A DNA stretch of 64,000 nucleotides from an uncultured Clostridia bacterium (GTDB taxonomy: Bacteria; Bacillota; Clostridia; Peptostreptococcales; Anaerovoracaceae): positions 1 to 64,000 of the forward strand of contig CAKQHH010000003.1 of assembly GCA_934234035.1 (NCBI GenBank), written 5' to 3'. Under the pieces are notes generated by a model. The model did no database searches. It was given only the letters and a program-made list of their open reading frames with translations, and had not been told where the DNA came from. This document shows positions 7,748-16,621 of this stretch, one piece after another; within the stretch, counting starts at the first letter, position 1, and each line of letters begins with the position of its first letter. The position numbers were made by a program, and so were the translations under genes.

Positions 7748-7813
7748 GAAATTTTATGCCGGTAGGGTATAATGTAGACAATCGGATGAATGTTTGAAAA
7801 AGGGAGATTTGTT

Positions 7814-8488
7814 ATGCGTATTCTGGTGGTTGAGGATGAAAAGATTCTGTGCGACACGATTGTTCGCAGCTTGAGCCGGTTGGCGTACAGCGTGGATTGC
7901 TGTTATGACGGCGGAAGTGCCATGGAACTTCTGGCCGTGGAAAATTATGATTTGGTGGTGTTGGATCTAAACCTTCCGGACGCGGACGGCATGACGGTGC
8001 TGAAGACTCTTCGGAAAAACGACGACCACACGAAGGTGCTGATTTTATCGGCGCGGTGCGATGTTGCGGATAAGGTGGACGGTCTGGATGGGGGCGCGGA
8101 TGACTACTTGACGAAGCCGTTCCATCTGGAGGAGCTTGCGGCGCGCATTCGGAATCTGACGCTGCGGCGCTACACGCAGAACGATGTGGTCCTGACCTGC
8201 GGCGATCTGTCCTTTGATACGAAGGCGCGACGGGCGGCGGTGGGGGAGAAGATTCTGTCACTGACGCGAAAAGAAACCGGAATCCTGGAATATCTGATGC
8301 TCCACCCGGGGCGGCCGGTGAGTCAGGAGGAGCTGATGGAGCACGTGTGGGATAACAGCGTGGATCGTTTCAGCAATTCCATTCGGGTGCATATTTCGGC
8401 GCTGCGAAAAAAGCTCCGCCAAGCGCTGGGATACGATCCGATTCACAATCGCATCGGGGAAGGGTATGTAATGGAGGACCGAAAATGA
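7814..8488 (+). CDS. OmpR/PhoB-family response regulator
   Basis: 224 residues. The receiver domain begins MRILVVEDEK, with the acidic pair, the phospho-acceptor Asp in VVLDLNLPD (about residue 51) and the conserved Lys in TKPF. The C-terminal winged helix ends with the typical SNSIRVHISALRKKL and IGEGYVM segments. The start at 7814 is preferred because the receiver fold begins there and GGGAG lies just upstream. It overlaps the kinase gene by 4 bp (ATGA). Its divergent position suggests that it controls the TlpA/polyferredoxin operon. Confidence 0.95.
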   Translation: MRILVVEDEKILCDTIVRSLSRLAYSVDCCYDGGSAMELLAVENYDLVVLDLNLPDADGMTVLKTLRKNDDHTKVLILSARCDVADKVDGLDGGADDYLTKPFHLEELAARIRNLTLRRYTQNDVVLTCGDLSFDTKARRAAVGEKILSLTRKETGILEYLMLHPGRPVSQEELMEHVWDNSVDRFSNSIRVHISALRKKLRQALGYDPIHNRIGEGYVMEDRK

Positions 8489-9672
8489 AGAAAATATCTT
8501 TGCAGTGGCGCATCACGCTGATGACGGCGATTCTTCTTTGTGTGACCTGCGTGGTGATGAATTGCCTGATTATCTATTCCGGAAAGCACTATATGGATGT
8601 AATCGGAAGCGGGATTTCCGCCTATAGCAGTAACGATGCAAGCAGTGAATCGGGGTCCGGAAAGTCGGATGAAAAAGTAGAATCGAGCGCCGGCACAGAT
8701 TCTGCAGGAGAATCGTTTAATCCCGAAAATGCCGACCTGAATCACGAGCTCACGATTATTGTCGACAGCGCGCAGGAATCCTTTGGCCTCACAGGCTGGT
8801 GCATTACGGCCTTCATGACGCTGCTGGGCGGCGTGCTGGCATATTTCGTCACCGGCCATGCGCTGAAACCGCTGCGCACCTTCACCTCTCAGATTGAAAT
8901 GGTGCAGCCGAATAATCTGTCGGATATGAAAATCAGCGAAGATGTGCTTCCGGAGTTTCAATCCTTCAGCAAATCCTTCAACAGCATGATTCGCCGGTTG
9001 GATGAGGGGTTTTCGGCCCAGCGGCAGTTTACGGGAAATGCGGCTCACGAATTGAGAACGCCCCTTGCATTGATGCAGGCGCAGATGGAACTTTTTGCCC
9101 AAGAACATCCGGTGCTACGGCCGGAGACTCGTGATTTTCTGAAGCTGCTGCAAGAGCAGACGGAACGAATGTCCCAGATGACGAAAACCCTTCTGGAAAT
9201 GAGCGAACTTCGTTCTGTTCCTTGCGAGGATGAGATTGAGCTGGCGCCGATGATTGAAGAGATTTATACCGACCTTGCGCCGGTGGCCGAGGAAAAAGGA
9301 GTATCGTTGAAATGCGAGGGGAATGCCCGAATGATCGGAAGCGACACCTTGGTCTACCGGATGCTTTTCAATCTCACGGAAAACGCCATCCGGTACAATC
9401 GTCCCGATGGCGTCGTTACCATTTCCATCTTCAAGGATGAAAAGTTCATTCAAATTCGCGTGGCAGATACGGGCTTCGGAATTCCGGAGCAGTACCGGGA
9501 AAGCATCTTCCAGCCGTTCTTCCGCGTGGACAAGTCCCGGAGCCGGGAACACGGCGGCGTCGGACTGGGTCTTTCTCTGGTCTGGGAAATCGCGGCGCTT
9601 CACGGCGGCGCGGTGACGGTGGAGGAAAGCTCGGAGGCCGGCACCGTGGTTCTGGTGACGCTGCGCAGGTGA
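8485..9672 (+). CDS. Sensor histidine kinase
   Basis: 395 residues: a first membrane helix (about 10-30), an extracytoplasmic loop of about 75 residues rich in Ser/Glu/Asp, a second helix (about 105-128), a HAMP-like linker (ALKPLRTFTSQI), a HisKA domain with the phospho-acceptor in FTGNAAHELRTPL, and an HATPase_c domain with N box NLTENAIRYN, G1 DTGFGIPE and G2 GGVGLGLSL. It is coupled to the response regulator by a 4-bp overlap. The input loop has no Cys pair or other feature that would reveal the signal. It converges on the arsS-type gene with only 2 bp between stop codons. Confidence 0.95.
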   Translation: MKKISLQWRITLMTAILLCVTCVVMNCLIIYSGKHYMDVIGSGISAYSSNDASSESGSGKSDEKVESSAGTDSAGESFNPENADLNHELTIIVDSAQESFGLTGWCITAFMTLLGGVLAYFVTGHALKPLRTFTSQIEMVQPNNLSDMKISEDVLPEFQSFSKSFNSMIRRLDEGFSAQRQFTGNAAHELRTPLALMQAQMELFAQEHPVLRPETRDFLKLLQEQTERMSQMTKTLLEMSELRSVPCEDEIELAPMIEEIYTDLAPVAEEKGVSLKCEGNARMIGSDTLVYRMLFNLTENAIRYNRPDGVVTISIFKDEKFIQIRVADTGFGIPEQYRESIFQPFFRVDKSRSREHGGVGLGLSLVWEIAALHGGAVTVEESSEAGTVVLVTLRR

Positions 9673-9674
9673 GT

Positions 9675-11729
9675 CTATCCCTGCACCAGCGTGCCGCCGC
9701 AGCTGGAACCGGCACCGGCGGTACAACCGTAGCAGTGCGCCCCGAACCGGATCTTCCGCTGAAGCGAATTTATTTTTCCCGCAGCCAGATCATAGATGGT
9801 CAAATCCCGACCTTCGTTCCGGCACGGCATTTCCATTACCTGATTGAAATCGCAGTCATAGATTCTTCCGTCATAACCCACGCTGATCTGATCCCGGCAC
9901 ATCATTTTTTCGCAGGCTTCCGGGTTGAAGGCATCCAGCAACATATCCATGTACTGTTGGTAGATTCCGTTCCGGAGCAGGTGACAGCCGTACCGTCCAA
10001 TCGGATTGTTGGTCACCGCATACAGACGATTGAATTCCACCCCGTATTTTCGAAGCTCCTTCCGGTACAAATCCTCCAGCTCCTCCTGATCCGGCGGCAG
10101 AATATCCCGCTGCGGATTGAACACCAGGTTCAGCTCCGGATTTGTTCCGGCCGCTGCCTTGCGTTCCGCACCGTAGCCCACAGCATTCAGCTCCCGAAGC
10201 ACCTCAATGCTCTGACGGAACACGCCGTTGCCCCGCTGACTGTCCGCCTCCGATTCGCTGAAATTCGGAAGGCTGGCAATAACAGTTACCCCCAGCTCCC
10301 AATATTTCCGAATCAAGTCCCGATATGCCGGCGCTTTCAGAATCACCAGGTTGGTCCGAACCATCACCCGGAATCCCAGCCGCGTCGCCTCTTCGATGAA
10401 CCACTGGAAGTCCGGCGCCATTTCCGGCGCCCCGCCGGTGATATCGATAACCTTGAAGTCATACCGCTTCCCCGCATCCAGCACCGCCTGCAGCGTCTCC
10501 CGGGAAATCACTTCCTTCCGATTCGGGCCGGCCCCCACATGGCAGTGCTCACAGGACAGATTGCACTTCTTTCCCACATTCACCTGAATCGTGGACAGCT
10601 CCGGCCGCGTCTCCAGATACTCCGCCTTCGGAACCATATCCTCAAAATACATAATCCGCGCCATCGCATCTTCCAGATCCTGCGGTGACGCCGGTTTTCC
10701 TTCCGGATACGCCTCTTCCCGGTACGCGGGTAAAACCACGAATCCGCCCAGGAGCGCGTTTCCGATGGTGCAGGCCGGACCGTTCAGAATACGGTTGCGA
10801 TAGGAAACCTCTGCCGGAGAGTTGTGTTTCCACAGCCGGTCAAACCACTCCACATAGGCCGCCTGATCGTAGCGAACGGGAACCGCTTCAACATAAAGTC
10901 CCTTGTATTCCGCCCGGTAGATGGCATCCTCCTTCGGCGTTGCCGCAATTCGGGTGAGCACGCCGAACTGCTGTCCCTCAAAGGTAGGCAGCCCCGCCGC
11001 ACCGTTATTGATTACCACGCCGCCCCGGAGTTTTCCGGCCACTGCCGCACAGGTGTGGGTGGTGGCAAAGATATCGATTCCGTTTTCTTCCATAAAATCG
11101 GACAGCTCTCCCTGGCGAAGCACATCCTCCAACTGCTCGATGGCACAGTCCCAGCCCCCCAGCAGCTTCTCATCCCCGTGAGTGATTCCGATTTTACAAT
11201 CGCCCACCTGAGCGACCATGTGCGCCGGCCGATCCTTTAGCTTCGCAATCAGTTCCGGATGCTTCCCGATTTCTTCCTTCATCATGTGGTGAATTCGGTT
11301 GGAGCGGCTCACGCTGGCATCATCGGTGCAATCCGGATAGGCGCAGCCGCAGCCTACGCCCACATCTTCCGTTCTTCGAACCTCCGCTTCCACATTTCCA
11401 ACCATTGGAATATATTTCTCCGCACCGGCTTCCACCCGGGCAAATTCTTCTGCCGTCCGGTCGAACCAGTGCATGTCGCCGTTGAACACCATGCCCACCC
11501 GGCCGCCTTCACCCAATCGTTCCTGTTCTTTTACGAACATCGCCTGTACCGCATCCATGGCAAAAGGATTTCCGTACAGTCCGCCCACCACCAGCAGGGT
11601 ATCGAAGGTGTGCGCCGGGGAAGGGGCCGCGGCCCATACCGCAGGGTCCAGGCGGTAATCCACCGGACAGGCTCTTCCCGCATCTTTGAAATTATGTCTC
11701 GCGTAACTCGGAGTTGTACAACTTGCCAT
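9675..11729 (-). CDS. Fusion: metallophosphoesterase-like domain + ArsS-type radical SAM enzyme
   Basis: Residues about 40-290 resemble a calcineurin-type metallophosphoesterase: GGLYGN, NGDMHWF, GNVEAE and THGDE stand in the order of the family's metal-binding motifs, some of them altered. Residues about 370-684 are a radical SAM protein of the ArsS group, with Cys389, Cys393 and Cys396 of CNLSCEHC binding the iron-sulfur cluster, an ITGGAPEM strand, and the family's Cys-rich C-terminus CYGCTAGAGSSCGG. ArsS proteins are linked to arsenosugar synthesis, but the TIGR04167-type family is broader and the substrate is uncertain. A flavodoxin gene 21 bp upstream could deliver electrons to the radical SAM cluster. 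Confidence 0.82.
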   Translation of the reverse strand: MASCTTPSYARHNFKDAGRACPVDYRLDPAVWAAAPSPAHTFDTLLVVGGLYGNPFAMDAVQAMFVKEQERLGEGGRVGMVFNGDMHWFDRTAEEFARVEAGAEKYIPMVGNVEAEVRRTEDVGVGCGCAYPDCTDDASVSRSNRIHHMMKEEIGKHPELIAKLKDRPAHMVAQVGDCKIGITHGDEKLLGGWDCAIEQLEDVLRQGELSDFMEENGIDIFATTHTCAAVAGKLRGGVVINNGAAGLPTFEGQQFGVLTRIAATPKEDAIYRAEYKGLYVEAVPVRYDQAAYVEWFDRLWKHNSPAEVSYRNRILNGPACTIGNALLGGFVVLPAYREEAYPEGKPASPQDLEDAMARIMYFEDMVPKAEYLETRPELSTIQVNVGKKCNLSCEHCHVGAGPNRKEVISRETLQAVLDAGKRYDFKVIDITGGAPEMAPDFQWFIEEATRLGFRVMVRTNLVILKAPAYRDLIRKYWELGVTVIASLPNFSESEADSQRGNGVFRQSIEVLRELNAVGYGAERKAAAGTNPELNLVFNPQRDILPPDQEELEDLYRKELRKYGVEFNRLYAVTNNPIGRYGCHLLRNGIYQQYMDMLLDAFNPEACEKMMCRDQISVGYDGRIYDCDFNQVMEMPCRNEGRDLTIYDLAAGKINSLQRKIRFGAHCYGCTAGAGSSCGGTLVQG

Positions 11730-11750
11730 TTTTTCCTTCTTTCCTTTTCT

Positions 11751-12248
11751 CTACTTCAAAATTGCCTGACGGAGGTGTTCCAGATCCGCCGCATCCGGGT
11801 GGGACAGGGCCCGGTCGAAATTATCAATCATCTGGTCCAGATTCGGTGCCGCATCCGGCTGCGCCTTCATCTTCACATACCGATCCCGAACCGCCTGCTG
11901 CATCTTTCCCTGGCACATGAATTCGCCCACCAGGGTATTGCTCTCATCCATCGATGCCTTCACGTTATTCAGCACCCGCTGAAAATACGCATCCTCCACG
12001 CCGAAGCCGGCTGTTCCGAATAAAAATACGTTTTTGTTTCTCAGATTCTTCAGGGCATTTAAGGCTGCCTCGTCCGCGTTGCCCTTGTCCGTCCAGAATC
12101 CAAGGTATACCGTCTTCGCTTCCGGAATCTCCGTGCCGGTCTCGCCGAAGAATTCGCAATCCTCTTCCGGCAGCGCCGCCCGAATCGCATCCGCCAAAAT
12201 CCGGGTATTTCCGGTTCTGCTGCTGAACAAAATCGCATATTTTTCCAT
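11751..12248 (-). CDS. Flavodoxin-family protein
   Basis: 165 residues, starting MEKYAILFSSRTGNT: a beta strand followed by the flavodoxin FMN phosphate loop (S-S-R-T-G-N-T, about residues 9-15). YLGFWTDKGNAD and FLFGTAGFG match the isoalloxazine-binding loops. The C-terminal part is helical and resembles the extended flavodoxins of gut anaerobes, including BilS of bilirubin reductase operons, although no bilR-like gene is present. It is immediately upstream of the radical SAM fusion and probably its electron donor. A GGAGGACAG ribosome site precedes the ATG. Confidence 0.85.
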   Translation of the reverse strand: MEKYAILFSSRTGNTRILADAIRAALPEEDCEFFGETGTEIPEAKTVYLGFWTDKGNADEAALNALKNLRNKNVFLFGTAGFGVEDAYFQRVLNNVKASMDESNTLVGEFMCQGKMQQAVRDRYVKMKAQPDAAPNLDQMIDNFDRALSHPDAADLEHLRQAILK

Positions 12249-12302
12249 CTGTCTGTCCTCCTGTATTCGAATGATTTTATCGCTATTATAATTAACCTAC
12301 AA

Positions 12303-12342
12303 AATATACCTACCTGCACCCGCCGGCACAGATAGGTATATT
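12303..12342 (-). terminator. Terminator of the symporter gene
   Basis: AATATACCTA (12303-12312) and TAGGTATATT (12333-12342) form a perfect 10-bp stem with a GC-rich inner stem. On the minus strand it runs into TTTTGT, between the symporter stop and the flavodoxin gene. Confidence 0.65.
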
Positions 12343-12368
12343 CTAATATCTATTGCTGTTTTTTTCAA

Positions 12369-13874
12369 TTAGATTGCCGACTCGATGCCTTCCGGATCGA
12401 TATCTTCCCATCCGGCGGCGCTGCGCTCTGCATCCAGAGTCGCGATTTCCTCATCGGTTCTGCCTTTCCATGCCGGACGGCCTTCGGTCTTCTCCGCCAT
12501 GGAAGCCACGACGCCGCATACCGCATAGGAACCCCAGCACAGCACGGCACCCCAGAAGTTCACGCCCAGGAAGTTGGCGTAGGCACCGTTTCCCATATTC
12601 ATAAATGCCAGGCTGTCCGGGCTTACGGTGTCCACGATTCCCAGAATCATACCAATCCAAAAGGAGAGGTGGAAGCCGATTTTCGTCGGCTTAATCGGAC
12701 CTGCGCCGTGGAGCAGGAAAATCGGACCCAGACCCATAATCATGGTTCCGGAAATGGTGGTTGCCGCCAGGATATCGGTTCCCATAATCATCGGCAGGTT
12801 GCCCACAACCGCGAAAAATGCCATGAATCCGATGCCGATCCAGCGCGCCTTTTCATGCGGGTCTTTGCCCAGAATGGCCGGAAGATCCCGCGCGGTCAGC
12901 TTCGCCAGGGAACTGAAGGTGGAGTCCAGAGTGGAACCGCCGCACATTACCATCATGATGGCCATCAGGAAGAAGGCCGCAATGCCCATGCCCTGTGCCA
13001 CCGACTGTGCCGCATCCGTCACATTTTCCAGGCCGGAAAGCATGGCATCCACACCGATCAGGGAGAACAGGGTAATCGCCAGGAATCCCAGAAGACCTGC
13101 AACGGTGAAGCACTTCAGCATTTTCTTTTCCTCGCAGATGAATCCCCTATCGGTGAGTACCGCATCATGGAATCCGTAAGACAGGCACTGCAGCAGTGCG
13201 CCCAGAACGAAGTCCACGCCGGCATCCATTTTCCAGGATCCGCTGGTCAGGTACGCGCTCATCGGGTGTGCCGGCAGAATCCAGAAAAGGGTGAATACCA
13301 GCAGTACCACGAACAGTCCTGCCTGCAGCACGTCGGTAATCAGGGAAGAACGCAGTCCGCCCCAGCAGCTGTATCCCAGTGTGATTGCGGTAAAAAGAAG
13401 TGCGGCGATGATGAAGGGTTTGCTGCCCGACTCGCCGTAGTATCCGCCGATGACCGAGGTGTTGGACCATACCTCGTTGAACAGACGAACCAGAATCGCT
13501 GCACTGAAACAGAATGCCGCTGCCACACCGTAGTTGCTTGTGAGGAAGTCGGTCATGGACTTTGCGGCGAAACGGCGGCGCAGTCTGTAGATTGCAAATC
13601 CGGTGAGGGGAATGCAGAGCCAGTACACCGCGTAGCCGATGCCGCCCACGATACCGTAGCTGTATCCCATATTGGCGCAGTTATATACGGATTTTGCGAA
13701 AATCCAAGCGATAAATACCGAAGAGGTGACCATCAGGGAAGATGCTGCGCGTCCCTTCTTGTCGGTTCCTTTGAAAAAGCCGCCGATTGTAACGGCCTTC
13801 GGGGAGATGGCGAACATGACGATGCCGTATATCACCAGGAATCCCCAGAAAAACAGTCCTGTACCGTTGTGCAT
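12369..13874 (-). CDS. Sodium:solute symporter (SSS/SLC5 family)
   Basis: 501 residues with about 12-13 hydrophobic helices spread evenly, starting MHNGTGLFFWGFLVIYG. The arrangement and the motif regions (SSVFIAWIFAKSVYN, SCWGGLRSSLITDVLQ, CGGSTLDSTFSSLAKLTARD) match the solute:sodium symporter family. The substrate cannot be read from the sequence. The start at 13874 has an AAAGGAAAGGA ribosome site; a longer frame begins 51 bp upstream but has none. It is monocistronic, between terminators. C-terminal residues about 455-501 are polar and cytoplasmic. Confidence 0.88.
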   Translation of the reverse strand: MHNGTGLFFWGFLVIYGIVMFAISPKAVTIGGFFKGTDKKGRAASSLMVTSSVFIAWIFAKSVYNCANMGYSYGIVGGIGYAVYWLCIPLTGFAIYRLRRRFAAKSMTDFLTSNYGVAAAFCFSAAILVRLFNEVWSNTSVIGGYYGESGSKPFIIAALLFTAITLGYSCWGGLRSSLITDVLQAGLFVVLLVFTLFWILPAHPMSAYLTSGSWKMDAGVDFVLGALLQCLSYGFHDAVLTDRGFICEEKKMLKCFTVAGLLGFLAITLFSLIGVDAMLSGLENVTDAAQSVAQGMGIAAFFLMAIMMVMCGGSTLDSTFSSLAKLTARDLPAILGKDPHEKARWIGIGFMAFFAVVGNLPMIMGTDILAATTISGTMIMGLGPIFLLHGAGPIKPTKIGFHLSFWIGMILGIVDTVSPDSLAFMNMGNGAYANFLGVNFWGAVLCWGSYAVCGVVASMAEKTEGRPAWKGRTDEEIATLDAERSAAGWEDIDPEGIESAI

Positions 13875-13925
13875 GATGTTTTGTCCTTTCCTTTTTACTG
13901 TATAGAAATAAATAAAATAATCCAT

Positions 13926-13955
13926 AAAAAACGCTGTTAGAATTCACTAACAGCG
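13926..13955 (-). terminator. Hairpin followed by T-tract upstream of the symporter
   Basis: CGCTGTTAG (13932-13940) and CTAACAGCG (13947-13955) form a perfect stem followed on the minus strand by TTTTTT. It lies about 100 bp after the cyclodeaminase stop and about 50 bp before the symporter start. It may end the upstream transcript or act as an attenuator in the symporter leader. Confidence 0.65.
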
Positions 13956-14058
13956 AAAATCGATTTATTCTAACAAATTGAGGGCTTGCGTTCAACCGGT
14001 TTTTTATTGAAAATTCTTATATTGAATCCGCACATTTCCTCATATTTCTATATTGTCA

Positions 14059-14670
14059 CTAGGCGTCTTTCAGAATTTCTCCGGTCAATTTATTTGCTTC
14101 TTCCACGATGGAAGCGATTTCTCGGTTCCATTCCTCGGCCTGCTTGCGGTCGGTGAGGGCAGGGGTGTTGGCTACTACGTTCATCTTCGCCGCCTGGATG
14201 CAGGCGTTCAGGTTCAGGGCCGCTACGTAAAGATCGCTCACCAGCTGCTTGTTGGACTTTCCGATCATCTCTCGGGTGAGGTGCAGTCCCGCCAGTGCGG
14301 CCCGGCAGGCGTTCAGCGGAGCCAGACCTGCGGCTACCGATGCCTCTGCAATCGCCGCCTTGCGAGCCGCTTTCTCTTCCTCCGTGGATTTCGGAAGGGC
14401 ATAGGCATCGGAAACGCCGGTGAAAGCTTCCTTATCTTCATCGATTCCCCGGATCAGCTTCGTGAGAACTTCCTGAGCTTCCTTCAGCGTCTGCTGATTC
14501 AGCTCTTCGTACTCTTCATATTTCTTCTTTCCCACGGTGAGGTTTGCCACCATCATAATCAGGGCCGCGCCCTGTGCGCCGGTCAGTGCCGCAACCGCAC
14601 CGCCTCCCGGAGCCGGTGCTGCCGACTTCAGCTCATTCAGGAAATCGATAATCTTCTGGTCTTCTGTCAT
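14059..14670 (-). CDS. fchA: Cyclodeaminase/cyclohydrolase family protein (FchA-like)
   Basis: 203 residues. The start MTEDQKIIDFLNEL and the APAPGGGAVAALTGAQGAAL segment (about 17-38) are the hallmark of the FTCD_C/FchA family, an all-helical fold that converts 5-formimino-THF to 5,10-methenyl-THF or hydrolyses methenyl-THF to formyl-THF. The role is in cytoplasmic one-carbon metabolism. The start at 14670 follows AGGAAAAAAGA; a longer open frame upstream runs across the rpsR terminator and is unlikely. No other one-carbon gene is adjacent, so the exact reaction (cyclodeaminase or cyclohydrolase) is open. Confidence 0.85.
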   Translation of the reverse strand: MTEDQKIIDFLNELKSAAPAPGGGAVAALTGAQGAALIMMVANLTVGKKKYEEYEELNQQTLKEAQEVLTKLIRGIDEDKEAFTGVSDAYALPKSTEEEKAARKAAIAEASVAAGLAPLNACRAALAGLHLTREMIGKSNKQLVSDLYVAALNLNACIQAAKMNVVANTPALTDRKQAEEWNREIASIVEEANKLTGEILKDA

Positions 14671-14755
14671 TTCTTTTTTCCTTTCTGCTTCCCGCTGCCC
14701 GCCGCTTGAACGGACAACCCGGAACAATAGTACCAATACTTTTATTTCATTATAA

Positions 14756-14790
14756 TAAAAAGAACGCCGGAAGGAAACCTCCAGCGTTCT
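14756..14790 (-). terminator. Terminator of rpsF-ssb-rpsR
   Basis: AGAACGC/GCGTTCT stem extended by GGA/TCC pairs, with TTTTT on the minus strand, about 20 bp after the rpsR stop. Confidence 0.75.
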
Positions 14791-14810
14791 CAAATTTCTT
14801 TTTCTGCGGA

Positions 14811-15056
14811 TTAGTTGTTCAGATCTGCATCGAAAGGAAGGAGTGCTACCACACGAGCTCTCTTGATAGCAGTGGTAACTGCTCTCTGGTGCATTGCACA
14901 TGTACCGGTTACTCTTCTTGGGAGAATCTTGCCTCTCTCGGTAGTGAACTTCTTCAGAGTCTCTACATCTTTGTAATCGATCTTCTTATCCTTGTCTGCA
15001 CAGAACTGGCATACTTTTCTTCTTCTCATGCCGCGCTTTCTGTTGTTATTGTCCAT
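14811..15056 (-). CDS. rpsR: 30S ribosomal protein S18
   Basis: 81 residues, the normal length. The N-terminal KVCQFC motif and the core [32 protein letters not shown] are diagnostic for S18, which pairs with S6 on the small-subunit platform. The CXXC plus CAMH pattern suggests the zinc-binding form. It is the last gene of the rpsF-ssb-rpsR operon, followed by a terminator. Confidence 0.98.
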   Translation of the reverse strand: MDNNNRKRGMRRRKVCQFCADKDKKIDYKDVETLKKFTTERGKILPRRVTGTCAMHQRAVTTAIKRARVVALLPFDADLNN

Positions 15057-15086
15057 TTCGACTTAATCTCCTTTCCTAAGATATGT

Positions 15087-15566
15087 CTAGAACGGGATGT
15101 CGTCATCCGCTGCCTGGAATGCATCCGGGAAATCATCCTGACCTCCGAAAGCGTCCTGCTGCGGTGCCGGCGCGCTCTGCTGCTGACCGCCCTGGTAGCT
15201 GTCATTGCCGCCAAAGCCGGAGTTCGCGTTGGAGCCTCCGCCGTTGTTGTTTCTAGAGCCAAGGAACTCTACGCGGTTCGCGATGACGTCAGTGGTGTAT
15301 ACCGTCTGACCGTTCTTGTCTCTGTAACTTCCCGTCTGAATCCGTCCGCTTACCGCTGCCTGACTGCCCTTCTTCAGGTATCTGTCTACGGTCTCGGCCT
15401 GCTTTCCGAATACGGTGATTCGAATGAAGTCAGCCTGACGCTCCTGGCCGGCGGACACCGGTCTGTCGATTGCCAGCGTGAAATGCGCTACGGCAGTCTG
15501 AGTGTTCGGTGTGTAGCGAAGCTCCGGATCCCTTGTTAATCTTCCAATTAAAATTACACTATTCAT
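15087..15566 (-). CDS. ssb: Single-stranded DNA-binding protein
   Basis: 159 residues: an N-terminal OB fold (MNSVILIGRLTRDPELRYT ... FIRITVFGKQAETVDRYLKKGSQAAVSGRIQTGSYRDKNG), a glycine/glutamine/asparagine-rich flexible linker (about 108-145) and the acidic tail DDDIPF that recruits replication and repair partners. It lies between rpsF and rpsR, the standard Firmicutes arrangement. Confidence 0.98.
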   Translation of the reverse strand: MNSVILIGRLTRDPELRYTPNTQTAVAHFTLAIDRPVSAGQERQADFIRITVFGKQAETVDRYLKKGSQAAVSGRIQTGSYRDKNGQTVYTTDVIANRVEFLGSRNNNGGGSNANSGFGGNDSYQGGQQQSAPAPQQDAFGGQDDFPDAFQAADDDIPF

Positions 15567-15602
15567 GTTTCACCTGTCCTTTCCGAACGCTGTGAACGAT
15601 AC

Positions 15603-15890
15603 TTATTTCTCGTCCTGGCAAACGATGATATGTCTCATGCAATTATCGGAAATCTTCAGTCTTCTGTCCAGTTCCTTTGGCAGTTCTGCACTTGCCTTGA
15701 ATGGAATCAGCACGTAGAAACCGTCCTTCTTCTTGTTGATCGGGTAAGCGAGCTTCTTAGCGCCCCACAGATCCGCTTCTCCAGCTTCACCGTCAGCGTT
15801 GATGATGCCCTTTACGGTCTCGATCATCTGGTTTCTTGCAGCTTCATCCATAGCCGGATCAAGAATGAACAATAATTCATAATTTCTCAT
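15603..15890 (-). CDS. rpsF: 30S ribosomal protein S6
   Basis: 95 residues, MRNYELLFILDP start and DRRLKISDNCMRHIIV near the end, typical S6. The ATG at 15890 is chosen: a GTG 9 bp upstream is part of the AGGAGGTG ribosome site. S6 binds 16S rRNA with S18, encoded two genes downstream. Confidence 0.97.
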   Translation of the reverse strand: MRNYELLFILDPAMDEAARNQMIETVKGIINADGEAGEADLWGAKKLAYPINKKKDGFYVLIPFKASAELPKELDRRLKISDNCMRHIIVCQDEK

Positions 15891-15899
15891 TGTTTTCAC

Positions 15900-15993
15900 C
15901 TCCTATGGCCTAATGACATCTTGCGATGTAGGATTCTGGCCTGCTTATTCAGACCATACCCAATTATTATACAGAAAAATAGCCGGATTGCAA
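15900..15993 (-). promoter_or_regulatory. Promoter and structured leader of rpsF-ssb-rpsR
   Basis: On the minus strand TTGCAA (15988-15993), 16 bp, TATAAT (15966-15971). The roughly 65-nt leader can fold as ATGGTCT/AGGCCAT closing an inner ACATC-GCAA-GATGT hairpin. Many Firmicutes carry an S6:S18-binding autoregulatory leader here; I do not see its CCG bulge clearly, so that link is only possible. Confidence 0.5.
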
Positions 15994-16041
15994 GCTTTTA
16001 TTTCCGAAATTCCTTGAAAATCCGGTGAATTCTTCCGTTTT

Positions 16042-16494
16042 CTACCCGCAAATCTGCTCCGAATCCAGAATTACGGTAAATGGGCCGTCGTTCAGCAGCT
16101 CGACCTTCATTTCCGCGCCGAATTCTCCCTGTTCCACCACGTCCACACGCTCTTTACACTTCTCGATGATGTATTCATAAAGGGCATTGGCATGGTCCGG
16201 AGATCCCGCTTCGATAAAAGAAGGTCGGTTTCCTTTCTTGCAGTTTGCGTACAGGGTGAACTGTGAGATCAGTAAAAGTTCTCCCCCCACATCTGCCAAG
16301 GAAAGATTGGTCTTTCCGTTCTCATCTTCGAATATCCGAAGCTTAATCATCTTATCCAGAATTTTGTCGGCGATTTCTTTCGTGTCCGTATCGGATACTC
16401 CGATCAGAACCATGTATCCCTTGCCGATTTTTCCGATGACATTGTTATCCACGGTGACGCTTGCGTGGGTGACTCTCTGTATTACCAGTTTCAT
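16042..16494 (-). CDS. dtd: D-aminoacyl-tRNA deacylase
   Basis: 150 residues with the DTD hallmarks: [15 protein letters not shown] at the N-terminus, [21 protein letters not shown] containing the SQFTL active-site motif, and the cross-subunit motif NDGPFT near the C-terminus (Gly-Pro cis pair). It removes D-amino acids, and glycine from mischarged tRNA(Ala). The gene stands alone, divergent from plsC. Confidence 0.96.
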   Translation of the reverse strand: MKLVIQRVTHASVTVDNNVIGKIGKGYMVLIGVSDTDTKEIADKILDKMIKLRIFEDENGKTNLSLADVGGELLLISQFTLYANCKKGNRPSFIEAGSPDHANALYEYIIEKCKERVDVVEQGEFGAEMKVELLNDGPFTVILDSEQICG

Positions 16495-16621
16495 TCTCGT
16501 AATCCCTTCCTTGCTTTTTTCATGGCGTTATTTTACAATAGATTCTAACCTATTGTATGAACGCCTGCAAGTCCGGTGATGAAGTCGGAAGCGCAGGAGG
16601 GACGGAGGATATTTTTACGAA

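Noticed and set aside
11259..12023. Frames antisense to the radical SAM fusion and flavodoxin
   Set aside because: They overlap two recognisable genes with good ribosome sites and have no family features of their own.
13926..14058. Riboswitch in the symporter leader
   Set aside because: Only a simple perfect hairpin with a T-tract is seen; there is no conserved aptamer core that I recognise.
15894..15965. S6:S18 autoregulatory leader as a firm call
   Set aside because: A leader hairpin exists, but the CCG bulge expected for the motif is not evident, so it is listed only as a possible structured leader.
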